Assembly: GCA_002482565.1 (NCBI GenBank)
Contig: DLGG01000028.1
Span: 1-13,200 of the forward strand
Source of the DNA: Solidesulfovibrio magneticus
Lineage (GTDB): Bacteria; Desulfobacterota; Desulfovibrionia; Desulfovibrionales; Desulfovibrionaceae
Length of the DNA: 13,200 nt
Reading direction: 5' to 3'
This document shows, in pieces, positions 7,001 to 13,200 of this stretch. Under the pieces are notes generated by a model, which was not told the origin of the DNA, ran no database searches, and saw nothing but the letters and a program-made list of their open reading frames with translations. The position numbers and the translations under genes are program-made. Numbering within the stretch: the first letter of the stretch is position 1; each line of letters begins with the position of its first letter.

Positions 7001-7825
7001 ATGCTGCGCAATCTGTTGGAGGACAGGGTGGCCCTGCTCTGTCTGGCCGTCATCGGCGTAACCGTCCTGGCCGGGCTTTTCGCCCCCTATGTCGCGCCCC
7101 ACGACCCCCTGGCCGGCAACATCCTGTACAAGTTCAAAACCATGTCCTGGAACTATCCCCTGGGTACGGACCAGCAGGGGCGCTGCGTTCTCTCGCGTCT
7201 GATCTACGGCATCCAGCCCACCATCCTGCTGTCCCTGGTCACCATGGCCGCCACCATCACGTTGGGCGCGGCCTACGGCCTCGTGTCCGGCTCGGCCGGG
7301 GGCCTCGTCGACGAGGGGCTCATGCGCTTTTGCGACGTCATGCTGTCTTTCCCGAGCCAGGTCATGATCCTGGCCGTGGTGGGGATGCTGGGCGTGGGCA
7401 TGGAAAACGTGATCATCGCCAACATCCTCATCAAGTGGGCCTTTTACGCCCGCATGATCCGGGGCTCGGTGCTTGGCTACCGCAACCGCAACTACGTGGT
7501 CTTTTCCCGCACCACCGGCAGCGGTTCATGGTTCATCCTGTCGCGCCACATGCTGCCGGCCGTGCTGCCGGAAATCGTGGTCCTGGCCTCCCTGGACACG
7601 GGCTGGGTCATTCTCAACATCTCCACCTTGTCCTTCCTGGGGCTTGGCGTGCAGGCCCCGGCCCCGGAGTGGGGGGCCATGCTCAACGAGGCGCGCCAGG
7701 TCATCGTCGCCCACCCCGGCCAGATGCTGGCCCCGGGGTTGGCCGTGCTGACCCTGGTGGCGGCCTTCAACATGCTGGGCGACAGCCTGCGCGACGCCCT
7801 GGAGATCAAGGGGAGCGGCCGATGA
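7001..7825 (+). CDS. nikC: NikC-like ABC transporter permease
   Basis: 274-residue second permease of the importer. LGTDQQGRCVLSRLIYG (54-70) is the conserved N-terminal block of this permease class. The EAA loop lies around 165-185, and SFLGLGVQAPAPEWGAML (211-228) is the family signature. About six transmembrane helices can be placed. Starts one base after the nikB stop and overlaps nikD by 4 bases (ATGA), so all three are translated from one message. Order and lengths match the nik operon of enterobacteria. Confidence 0.9.
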   Translation: MLRNLLEDRVALLCLAVIGVTVLAGLFAPYVAPHDPLAGNILYKFKTMSWNYPLGTDQQGRCVLSRLIYGIQPTILLSLVTMAATITLGAAYGLVSGSAGGLVDEGLMRFCDVMLSFPSQVMILAVVGMLGVGMENVIIANILIKWAFYARMIRGSVLGYRNRNYVVFSRTTGSGSWFILSRHMLPAVLPEIVVLASLDTGWVILNISTLSFLGLGVQAPAPEWGAMLNEARQVIVAHPGQMLAPGLAVLTLVAAFNMLGDSLRDALEIKGSGR

Positions 7826-8679
7826 GCGCGCTTTTGACGGTACGCGGCCTGGACGTGGCCCTGAAGACGAAAAAAGGGGCGCGGACCCTGGTTTCCGGCG
7901 TGGATTTCACCCTGGAACCCGGCGGGGCCATGGGCATCCTGGGCGAGAGCGGCAGCGGCAAGAGCCTGACCTGCCGGGCGGTCATGGGCCTTTTGGGCGA
8001 GGGCTTTACGGTCTCGGGCCGGGCCGAATTCCAGGATCGGGAGCTCTTGTCCCTGCCGCCAAAGGCCATGCGGGCGCTGTGCGGTCGGGAAATCGCCATG
8101 ATCATGCAGCACCCGTTGACCTCCTTTGATCCGCTGTGCGTCATCGGCGACCAGATGGCCGAGACCTTCCGGTTTCATCTCGAAACCAGCCGGGAGGCCG
8201 CTTGGGAAATCGCCCGGGACGCCCTGGCCGCCATGCGCATCGCGGACCCCGGGCACATCCTCACGCTGTATCCCCACCAGTTAAGCGGCGGCATGTTGCA
8301 ACGGGTGATGATCGGGTTGACCCTGACCCTGCGGCCGGCGCTTGTGATCGCCGACGAGCCGACCACGGCCCTGGACAGCGTGACGCAGTTCGAGATCATG
8401 AAGGAGCTCGTGCGCATCCGGGAGTCCGGGCGCACCAGCCTCATCTTCATCTCCCACGACCTCGGCGCCATGCGGATGCTCGTGGACACGGCCCTGGTCA
8501 TGCACCAGGGCCGGCAGGTGGAATACGGGCCGGCCCAGGCCGTGTTCAACCGCCCCCAAAGCGACCATGCCCGCTATCTCATCGAAACCCGAAACGCCCT
8601 GACCAGCCGTTTTCTGGCCTACGCCGGCCGACGCGCCGGCCTGGACCGGGAAAGGGGGTGCTGCCGTGCTGCAGGTTGA
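7822..8679 (+). CDS. nikD: NikD-like ABC transporter ATP-binding protein
   Basis: 285-residue ATPase energising uptake from the cytoplasmic face. Walker A GESGSGKS at 41-48, Q-loop Q96, signature LSGGMLQ at 154-160, Walker B LVIADE at 174-179 with catalytic E179, and switch His H212 are all present. SLTCRAVMGLL after Walker A and LYPHQLSGGMLQR match NikD-type proteins. The ATG at 7822 overlaps the nikC stop in ATGA form; a much longer upstream frame inside nikC is not used. The C-terminal 20 residues (GRRAGLDRERGCCRAAG) overlap the start of nikE and look unconserved. Confidence 0.9.
   Translation: MSALLTVRGLDVALKTKKGARTLVSGVDFTLEPGGAMGILGESGSGKSLTCRAVMGLLGEGFTVSGRAEFQDRELLSLPPKAMRALCGREIAMIMQHPLTSFDPLCVIGDQMAETFRFHLETSREAAWEIARDALAAMRIADPGHILTLYPHQLSGGMLQRVMIGLTLTLRPALVIADEPTTALDSVTQFEIMKELVRIRESGRTSLIFISHDLGAMRMLVDTALVMHQGRQVEYGPAQAVFNRPQSDHARYLIETRNALTSRFLAYAGRRAGLDRERGCCRAAG
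8654..8658 (+). promoter_or_regulatory. RBS for the GTG start of nikE
   Basis: AAAGGGGG (G run at 8654-8658) lies inside nikD, 7 bases before the GTG at 8666. It supports a GTG start that overlaps nikD by 14 bases; the next in-frame ATG (8762) would delete the first strand of the ATPase fold. Confidence 0.6.
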
Positions 8680-9445
8680 AAACGTCCACCTGAGCTTCAA
8701 GAAGAAAGGCTCATTCTGGCGCGCCGGGAACAAACCCATCCTCAAGGGCGTGACCTTTCACATGCGCCAGGGCGAGTGCCTGGGGCTTATCGGCGCTTCG
8801 GGCAGCGGCAAGAGCACCCTGGGCCGGGTCATCACCGGCACGCTGCGGCCCCAGCGCGGGCTGGCGCGCCTTTTTGGCGAAGACATCCACCACATGGACA
8901 AGGCCGGGCTTTTCGGCCGGGGGCGGGCCCGGCCGGGCCTTGGCGGCGTGGTGAGCATCGTCTTTCAGGACTACAACACCTCGGTCAATCCGCGTTTTGC
9001 GGTGCGCGACATCCTGGCCGAGCCGCTGCGCGGCACGAAGCTGGCCGGGGACGCGTCCTACTTGAAAGCCCTGCTGGCCCAGGTGCGCCTGCCGGCCGAC
9101 TACCTTGGCCGCAAGTCCTTTGAACTCAGCGGCGGCGAACTCCAGCGGGTGTGCATCGCCCGGGCCCTGGCCGCCAAGCCGGCCCTGGTGCTTTTGGACG
9201 AGGCCGTCAGCTCCCTGGACGTCTCGGTGCAGTTCCAGGTGCTGGAGCTGCTGAAAAACCTCAAGGAAGAAAGCGGCCTGTCCTATCTCTTCATCTCCCA
9301 CGATCTGGCCGCCGTCACCCACCTGTGCGACCGCATCCTGTTTTTCAACGACGGTCGGGTGGTCGAGCAGGTCGATTCTTTGGCCGATCTGGTCCACGTC
9401 AAGGACTGCTATTCCAGGCAACTCATCGCGGCCGTTTTGGCCTAG
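8666..9445 (+). CDS. nikE: NikE-like ABC transporter ATP-binding protein
   Basis: 259-residue second ATPase of the importer. Walker A GASGSGKS at 43-50, Q-loop Q101, signature LSGGELQ at 154-160, Walker B LVLLDE at 174-179 and H-loop H212 are intact. It begins with GTG and overlaps nikD by 14 bases, consistent with coupled translation. Between Walker A and the Q-loop it carries a Gly/Arg-rich stretch (GLFGRGRARPGLGG, 81-94). It would form a heterodimer with NikD. No terminator follows; the next gene begins 59 bases later on the same strand. Confidence 0.9.
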   Translation: MLQVENVHLSFKKKGSFWRAGNKPILKGVTFHMRQGECLGLIGASGSGKSTLGRVITGTLRPQRGLARLFGEDIHHMDKAGLFGRGRARPGLGGVVSIVFQDYNTSVNPRFAVRDILAEPLRGTKLAGDASYLKALLAQVRLPADYLGRKSFELSGGELQRVCIARALAAKPALVLLDEAVSSLDVSVQFQVLELLKNLKEESGLSYLFISHDLAAVTHLCDRILFFNDGRVVEQVDSLADLVHVKDCYSRQLIAAVLA

Positions 9446-9457
9446 CCTTTCCCTCTT

Positions 9458-9479
9458 CGCCTAAGGCCCGTCCTTGGCG
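9458..9479 (+). other. Intercistronic hairpin between nikE and the MATE gene
   Basis: CGCC-T-AAGG (9458-9466) pairs with CCTTGGCG (9472-9479) around a CCCGT loop: 8 bp with one bulged T. There is no T tract, so it is unlikely to terminate strongly; it may mark an mRNA processing or stability point that lowers MATE expression relative to nikE. Confidence 0.4.
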
Positions 9480-9504
9480 CAGCCTGAACCTTGCGGAGGG
9501 TTCC

Positions 9505-10818
9505 ATGACCCATAGGGAATATCTGTCCATCGCCGTGCCCTTTATCCTGGCCACCATCACCACGCCCCTGCTCGGGGCCGTGGACATGGGCGTCATGGGC
9601 CGGCTGCCGGACCCGGCCTACATCGGCGGCGTGTCCATCGGCGTGGTCATCTTCAACACCATCTACTGGCTGTTCGGGTTCTTGCGGGTGAGCACCACCG
9701 GCATGTCCTCCCAGGCACTGGGCGCGGCCGACCGCAAGCTGTGCCTGCTGGCGCTTATGCGCCCCCTGGCCATCGCCCTGGCCGTGGGGACGGCCATCAT
9801 CCTCCTGCAAAAGCCCATCCTGGCCTTTTCCCTGTATTTCATGCGGCCCGCACCGGACGTGGCCAGACTTGTGGAAAGCTATTTCTCCATCCTGGTCTGG
9901 GGCGCGCCGTGCGTGCTCGCCAACTATGTCATGCTGGGCTGGCTCATGGGCCAGATCAAGCTGCGGGCTTCCCTTATCCTGCAGATTTCCACCAACGCCC
10001 TGAACATCGTGTTGTCGGTGCTGTTTGTCCTGGGCTTTGGCTGGGGCGTGCCCGGGGTGGCCGCCGCCACGCTTCTGGCCCAGACCGGGGCCGTGGCCCT
10101 GGGCGTCGTGCTCATCTGGCGGCACTTCGCCGTCCGGCTGGACGAAGTGCCCTGGGGGGAACTGTTCAGCCGGCAGGTCGTGGCCGAAATCGTGCGGGTC
10201 AACGGCGACCTGTTTGTCCGCACCCTGTGTCTGCTCGTCGTCACCAACATGTTCGTGGCCAAGGGGGCCAGCTACGGCAAGGACATCCTGGCCGGCAACG
10301 CCATCATCCTGCAGATCCAGTATCTCATGGCCTACTTCTTCGACGGTCTGGCCAACGCGTCCAGCGTGGTGGCCGGCAAGGCCGTGGGGAAAAAGGACCC
10401 GGCGCTGTTTGACCGCTGCGTGTCCCTGTCCTGGCAGTGGTGTCTGTACGGCTCCATCCTGGTGTCCGTGGCCTACGGGTTGACCTGGGACGGCGTGTTC
10501 CGGCTTTTTACCTCCATCCCGGAAGTGCTGGAGGCGGGCAGGGATTTTGCCCACTGGATGACCGTGTTCCCGTTTTGCGCCAGCGTGGGGCTGGTCTTTT
10601 ACGGCATCTTCTCCGGCTCCATGCAGACCGCGCCGGTGCGCAATTCCATGCTCCAGGCCCTGGCCCTCTATATCGCGGCCCAGGTCTGCCTGACGCCGCT
10701 TTTCGACAACCACGGCCTGCTGTTCGCCTTTTTGCTCTTTGCCCTTGGCCGATCGGTCTTCCTGGGGCGCTACGTGCCCGCGACCCGGTCGGCGTTTCGC
10801 TGCGCTCACGGCTCGTGA
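9505..10818 (+). CDS. MATE-family (DinF-like) efflux transporter
   Basis: 437-residue multidrug and toxin extrusion family membrane protein with about 12 hydrophobic helices in two similar halves. N-terminal features typical of the DinF-like branch are YLSIAVPFILATITTPLLGA (residues 5-24) and VDMGVMGRL, followed by the VSTTGMSSQALGA motif. MATE proteins export cationic drugs, metabolites or siderophores by sodium or proton exchange. A strong RBS (GGAGGG, 9495-9500) precedes the ATG at 9505; an upstream in-frame extension runs through nikE and is not real. Spacing of 59 bp from nikE suggests a sixth gene of the nik operon. Cargo is unknown; release of a metal chelator is attractive but unproven. 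The last residues (RSAFRCAHGS) look unconserved. Confidence 0.88.
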   Translation: MTHREYLSIAVPFILATITTPLLGAVDMGVMGRLPDPAYIGGVSIGVVIFNTIYWLFGFLRVSTTGMSSQALGAADRKLCLLALMRPLAIALAVGTAIILLQKPILAFSLYFMRPAPDVARLVESYFSILVWGAPCVLANYVMLGWLMGQIKLRASLILQISTNALNIVLSVLFVLGFGWGVPGVAAATLLAQTGAVALGVVLIWRHFAVRLDEVPWGELFSRQVVAEIVRVNGDLFVRTLCLLVVTNMFVAKGASYGKDILAGNAIILQIQYLMAYFFDGLANASSVVAGKAVGKKDPALFDRCVSLSWQWCLYGSILVSVAYGLTWDGVFRLFTSIPEVLEAGRDFAHWMTVFPFCASVGLVFYGIFSGSMQTAPVRNSMLQALALYIAAQVCLTPLFDNHGLLFAFLLFALGRSVFLGRYVPATRSAFRCAHGS

Positions 10819-10950
10819 CGCGTCCATGAAAAGCGCAGAAGGAATTTGGCTGATGACTGAATAACTATATTGATTTATTATTGAAAAACGATGGAGGGTC
10901 CCGGGGGCGCGACCCGAGGGGGCCTCCTTGGCGGCGGCGGTGTTCGCCCC

Positions 10951-10961
10951 GGGGGGGGGGG
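10951..10961 (+). repeat. Homopolymeric G11 tract
   Basis: Eleven consecutive G follow CCCC, in non-coding sequence. Such runs are prone to slippage in replication and to sequencing error; no nearby gene is evidently phase-variable. Confidence 0.9.
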
Positions 10962-10985
10962 CCGGCCGCGGACGCCGGAACGGCC

Positions 10986-11130
10986 TCATGGATGAGGTGA
11001 ACCGCAACAGCCGACGGCGCTCAGGGCTTCATCCAGCAGGTCCGCATCCAGCCACGGTCTCCCGGTTTCCAGCAACCACCGTTCAATCGCCCGATTGTCG
11101 TCGCGGCATCAGGCTCTTAAACTCTCGCAT
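10986..11130 (-). pseudogene. Small frameshifted ORF of unknown function
   Basis: On the minus strand an ATG at 11130 follows a good RBS (AGGAGGG, 11135-11140). The first frame reads MREFKSLMPRRQSGD and stops. A frame shifted by one base takes over in the overlap 11086-11108 and reads RDDNRAIERWLLETG, RPWLDADLLDEALSAVG, CCGSPHP to a TGA at 10986-10988. Joined, the two give about 47 residues with protein-like composition and a plausible amphipathic helix. I do not recognise the family. It could be the remnant of a small gene or a chance ORF. Confidence 0.3.
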
Positions 11131-11159
11131 GACACCCTCCTTTTTTGGATTGTCGTCGC
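11093..11159. repeat. 12-bp direct repeat, two copies
   Basis: GATTGTCGTCGC occurs at 11093-11104 and again at 11148-11159, 55 bp apart. One copy covers the frameshift region of the small minus-strand ORF and the other lies just upstream of its RBS. Origin could be slippage, a small duplication or footprints of an insertion. Confidence 0.7.
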
Positions 11160-11218
11160 AGGGAACTCGCCCTGATCACGCAAAAGCCGGAAGAGATTTG
11201 TTGTCCTAGGACGAAAAA

Positions 11219-11602
11219 GTGGAGAACTCAGAACATAAACCAGTCAGGATGGCCATGAAACTTTCCATCCGTGAACAAGAGGACGTGCTTTGGCCATGGC
11301 GTCCGCAATGCTGCGATAAGACAACTGTTCTGACAGCCGGCAAACTGCATCGGAATTGCGTGATGAGGAAACTCTCTGGGGACTTTCTAATGAATTCGGG
11401 GACAATTGTTCAATCTATACATATTTCATATAGTAGGAATGGGTGTCTGTTGCGCAGCATGCAGTATTTGTCAGGGCATTTTCGTAGGGCCTATATTCAT
11501 CCGGAAGAATATTTGGTCAAGAAGAATATGGGCTGTTTTGATAAAAAAAGCGATGGTCATTGGAAGATTCTCGTTATGTTGGACAATGTCAATGGTTTGT
11601 AA
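11219..11602 (+). CDS. Doubtful hypothetical ORF, AT-rich
   Basis: A 127-codon open frame starting with GTG and weakly preceded by AGGA. The protein has no recognisable domain; it is rich in Lys, His, Met and Cys. Codons in the second half (such as TAT TTG, AAT ATG) are AT-ended, unlike the strong GC3 bias of neighbours. A possible promoter (11406-11434) inside the frame would favour only the last 47 residues (ATG at 11459) or no protein at all. It may be foreign DNA or a chance ORF. Confidence 0.2.
   Translation: MENSEHKPVRMAMKLSIREQEDVLWPWRPQCCDKTTVLTAGKLHRNCVMRKLSGDFLMNSGTIVQSIHISYSRNGCLLRSMQYLSGHFRRAYIHPEEYLVKKNMGCFDKKSDGHWKILVMLDNVNGL
11406..11434 (+). promoter_or_regulatory. Candidate sigma70-type promoter in the AT-rich region
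   Basis: TTGTTC (11406-11411), 17 bases, TATAGT (11429-11434; 5 of 6 to consensus). Downstream lies only the short frame from 11459. It could be a real promoter of a small RNA or peptide, or a chance match in AT-rich DNA. Confidence 0.3.
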
Positions 11603-11611
11603 ATATAGTCA

Positions 11612-11692
11612 TTAATATCTGTGCGTTGAAGCTTTGTGTCGCGTACTGTCCTTGGCCGATTCGAGGCGCTGGGCGATGGCGTCGGCAGGCAT
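11612..11692 (-). pseudogene. Possible gene fragment
   Basis: A 26-residue minus-strand frame reads MPADAIAQRLESAKDSTRHK and then six more residues. The first 19 codons are GC-ended and host-like, the rest AT-rich, as if a piece of an ordinary coding sequence had been joined to unrelated DNA. No family recognised and no RBS seen. Confidence 0.15.
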
Positions 11693-11886
11693 TTTACATG
11701 TTGTCCAATTGCGGATCTTTGACAACATCCATCTGGTATTTCATGACAAACTTCAAAAACCGTAAGGTATTCTCTGTTCTTCAGTAGGTGATTTTAAGCG
11801 TTAATAGCCTGTTGGCGGCGCTCAGGCAGAATTGCCGGGGTGGTGCGACGTCTCCCTGGCTGTTTTTCGCGGGTTTCACCCGGGCA

Positions 11887-11904
11887 GACGGAACGGCTTC
11901 CGTC
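11887..11904 (-). other. Perfect hairpin downstream of the AraC gene
   Basis: GACGGAA and TTCCGTC form a 7-bp stem with a 4-base loop, 59 bp beyond the AraC stop on the minus strand. A second small hairpin, CGGGT-TTC-ACCCG (11870-11882), adjoins it. No T tract follows on the minus strand, so intrinsic termination is doubtful. Confidence 0.35.
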
Positions 11905-11962
11905 CCGGCCTGCTCCGGCCAGCCTCCCTGGCCGCAGCCGGCGCGTGTTGTGAAGCGTTCCG

Positions 11963-12769
11963 TCAGTTCCGGCCGGTCTTCATGCGAAACGATACCGGCG
12001 GATAGCCGAACCGGGCATGAAACCCCCGGGAGAACGACGGCAGGCTCTCATAGCCGACGGACAAGGCGGCTTCGGTGACCGATACGCCCTGGCGCTCCAG
12101 CAGGTCTCGGGCGTTTTCCAGGCGCAGATCCCGCAGGTATTCGCGCAGCGTTACGCCAAACGCCGTCCGGAAACGCCGTGTCAGGGTGGCTGCGGAGGCG
12201 CCGCACATGGCGGCCAGCACCTTGGCCGAGGGCGGCGAGGCCGGATCGCCCTGCAAGATGATGGCGGCACGCTGCTCGGGGGGCATGGCCGGCCGTGATT
12301 GGGTCGCGGCCAAAGCGAAGAGGGCGAGCAGTTCAAGGATTTTGGCGGCAAGGTAGAGCTGGTGGCCGTCGGATTCCCGGGCCAGCGCCTGCAGCGTCAC
12401 CTGGGCTTGGGCAGGACAGGCGACCACCAGGACATCGGGAATATCCGCCAGAAGCCGGCACATGGACCGCCGCACCCGGATCAGGGTCAGTTTGCGGGGG
12501 ACGTCGGCCCGCAGGAGGATGCTGTGGGCGCTGGCGTCGAGGGTGTTGTGGACGGCCACGCCAAGCACGGTGTCGGGCTCGGCCATCACCCGAAGGTAGC
12601 CGTTTTCCCGGCTTCGCGCCCACAGCGTGTGGATTTCGGCCTCGGCGGCGCGAATCGCGCTGACCTCCTCGATGCGCACGGGCCGGTAAGCGTCGCCGGT
12701 CTCGCCGGTCTGTCCCTGCCGTCGCCCGACAGGCAGGAACAGCAGGGATGGATGAGCCTCCCAGTTCAT
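11963..12769 (-). CDS. AraC-family transcriptional regulator
   Basis: 268-residue regulator with a poorly conserved N-terminal part (about 1-160) and a C-terminal AraC DNA-binding domain with two helix-turn-helix motifs. The first is about 182-203 (KVLAAMCGASAATLTRRFRTAF). The second is about 230-253 and is followed by the family hallmark RFGYPPVSFR (253-262). Start chosen at 12769 (MNWEAHPSLLFLP), 43 bases after the tonB stop; an in-frame ATG at 12850 would add 27 residues and overlap tonB by 38 bases, and the RBS evidence is weak for both. It lies directly downstream of a tonB gene on the same strand. AraC regulators of the PchR type, next to TonB-dependent receptors, often respond to a ferric siderophore; that role here is inferred from context. 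Confidence 0.85.
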   Translation of the reverse strand: MNWEAHPSLLFLPVGRRQGQTGETGDAYRPVRIEEVSAIRAAEAEIHTLWARSRENGYLRVMAEPDTVLGVAVHNTLDASAHSILLRADVPRKLTLIRVRRSMCRLLADIPDVLVVACPAQAQVTLQALARESDGHQLYLAAKILELLALFALAATQSRPAMPPEQRAAIILQGDPASPPSAKVLAAMCGASAATLTRRFRTAFGVTLREYLRDLRLENARDLLERQGVSVTEAALSVGYESLPSFSRGFHARFGYPPVSFRMKTGRN

Positions 12770-12812
12770 CGGCGACCCTGCGCGCCCCTGCTTTCCAAGC
12801 CCTGGCAGCGCA

Positions 12813-13200
12813 TCAGTTGGCCTGTTCAAAGGTAAAGGGCAGCAGCACAATGGTGGCCACGCCCTTGCCGTCGATGCGGCCCGGGGTGAAGCGGAACTGC
12901 CGGGCCGCCTCCAGGGCCGCCTCCTCGAAAACCCCGGCCGGCGTGGCCTGGTGCACGGCGAAAGACCTGGGGGCGCCTTCGGCGTCGATCAGGATGCGCA
13001 GCGTCACCCGGCCGGCCAGACGCAGCCGTCTGGCCTGGGGCGGATAAACGGGCAGGACTTTGCGGACCACGGCCGGCCGGACATCCACCACATCGGCGTC
13101 GTATCCGGCCAGCCCGCCCAGGCTGCCCATGGCCGGCCGGGCGCTCCCCGGGCCGGCCGCCCCTGGAACCGGGCTGGCGACGCCGGGCGCGGGCGCAACC
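12813..13200 (-). CDS. tonB: Energy transducer TonB, C-terminal part (cut by window edge)
   Basis: The frame is open to the right end of the window, so the N-terminal membrane anchor is missing. The visible part begins with a Pro/Ala/Gly-rich linker (VAPAPGVASPVPGAAGPGSA), typical of the periplasm-spanning segment. The TonB C-terminal domain follows: VYPPQARRLRLAGRVTLRIL, then IDAEGAP, ARQFRFTPG and the terminal VLLPFTFEQAN. TonB passes proton-motive energy from ExbBD to outer-membrane receptors for siderophores and other metal chelates. An internal ATG at 13130 is not the start, since the linker precedes it in frame. ExbBD or a receptor may lie beyond the window; none is seen here. Confidence 0.87.
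   Translation of the reverse strand, partial: VAPAPGVASPVPGAAGPGSARPAMGSLGGLAGYDADVVDVRPAVVRKVLPVYPPQARRLRLAGRVTLRILIDAEGAPRSFAVHQATPAGVFEEAALEAARQFRFTPGRIDGKGVATIVLLPFTFEQAN

Larger units (their letters stand above)
10819..11962. other. Gene-poor, partly AT-rich region between MATE and AraC genes
   Basis: 1,144 bp with no convincing intact gene. It begins with an AT-rich patch (10856-10890), then a G/C-rich stretch with dyads GGGTC...GACCC (10896-10915) and a G11 run. The part from about 11160 to 11800 is clearly less GC-rich than the rest of the window and holds only weak or broken ORFs. Near 11887-11904 a perfect hairpin GACGGAA-CGGC-TTCCGTC may be the 3' end of the AraC transcript. Decayed insertion or acquired DNA is the likeliest reading. 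Confidence 0.6.

Noticed and set aside
10893..10927. GGAGG...CCTCC dyad after the MATE gene as a terminator
   Set aside because: Stem is short and interrupted and no T tract follows; it overlaps alternative small dyads of equal quality.
9442..11007. 521-codon minus-strand frame opposite the MATE gene
   Set aside because: Shadow of the MATE gene; His/Gly/Gln-rich product without domain logic.
10928..11209. 93-codon plus-strand frame after the G11 tract
   Set aside because: Runs through the G tract and is opposite the more plausible small minus-strand ORF; no RBS and Pro/Arg-rich composition.
1..13200. CRISPR arrays, tRNA or rRNA genes, intact insertion sequences
   Set aside because: No regularly spaced repeats, no tRNA-like cloverleaf and no transposase with terminal inverted repeats were noticed. 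A tool-based scan could still find short elements I missed.

Overview
The window is GC-rich DNA with strongly GC-biased third codon positions. Its porin resembles the homotrimeric outer-membrane porins of Desulfovibrio-type sulfate reducers. A member of Desulfovibrionaceae (Solidesulfovibrio/Desulfovibrio-like) is the best guess, made from family recognition and not from a database search.

Layout. (1) 1-1197: a strong terminator, then a secreted cyclase/kynurenine-formamidase-like hydrolase (352-1197, +). (2) 1198-3195: a long leader region, an outer-membrane porin (1677-3140, +) and its terminator. (3) 3415-4350 (-): a LysR-type regulator, divergent across a 134-bp gap from (4) 4485-10818 (+): a compact nikABCDE nickel/peptide-type ABC importer followed by a MATE-family exporter. 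(5) 10819-11962: about 1.1 kb without a convincing gene, partly AT-rich, with a G11 tract, a small frameshifted ORF, a 12-bp direct repeat and small gene-like fragments. (6) 11963-13200 (-): a TonB C-terminal region, cut by the window edge, followed by an AraC-type regulator.

How the parts may work together. The SBP resembles E. coli NikA along its whole length. It keeps the residues that hold the carboxylates of a metal chelate (R124, W127, R164, W424, Y428 here), but the position of the nickel-binding His416 is Tyr442. NikBC form the channel and NikDE the ATPases. The divergent LysR gene and a dyad in the shared gap suggest local control. I saw no NikR-type operator there. The MATE gene closes the operon and could export a chelator or another small molecule. 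TonB plus AraC on the other strand is typical of TonB-dependent metallophore uptake. A nickel/metallophore acquisition neighbourhood is therefore a reasonable hypothesis, but no metallophore biosynthesis gene or TonB-dependent receptor is visible in this window.
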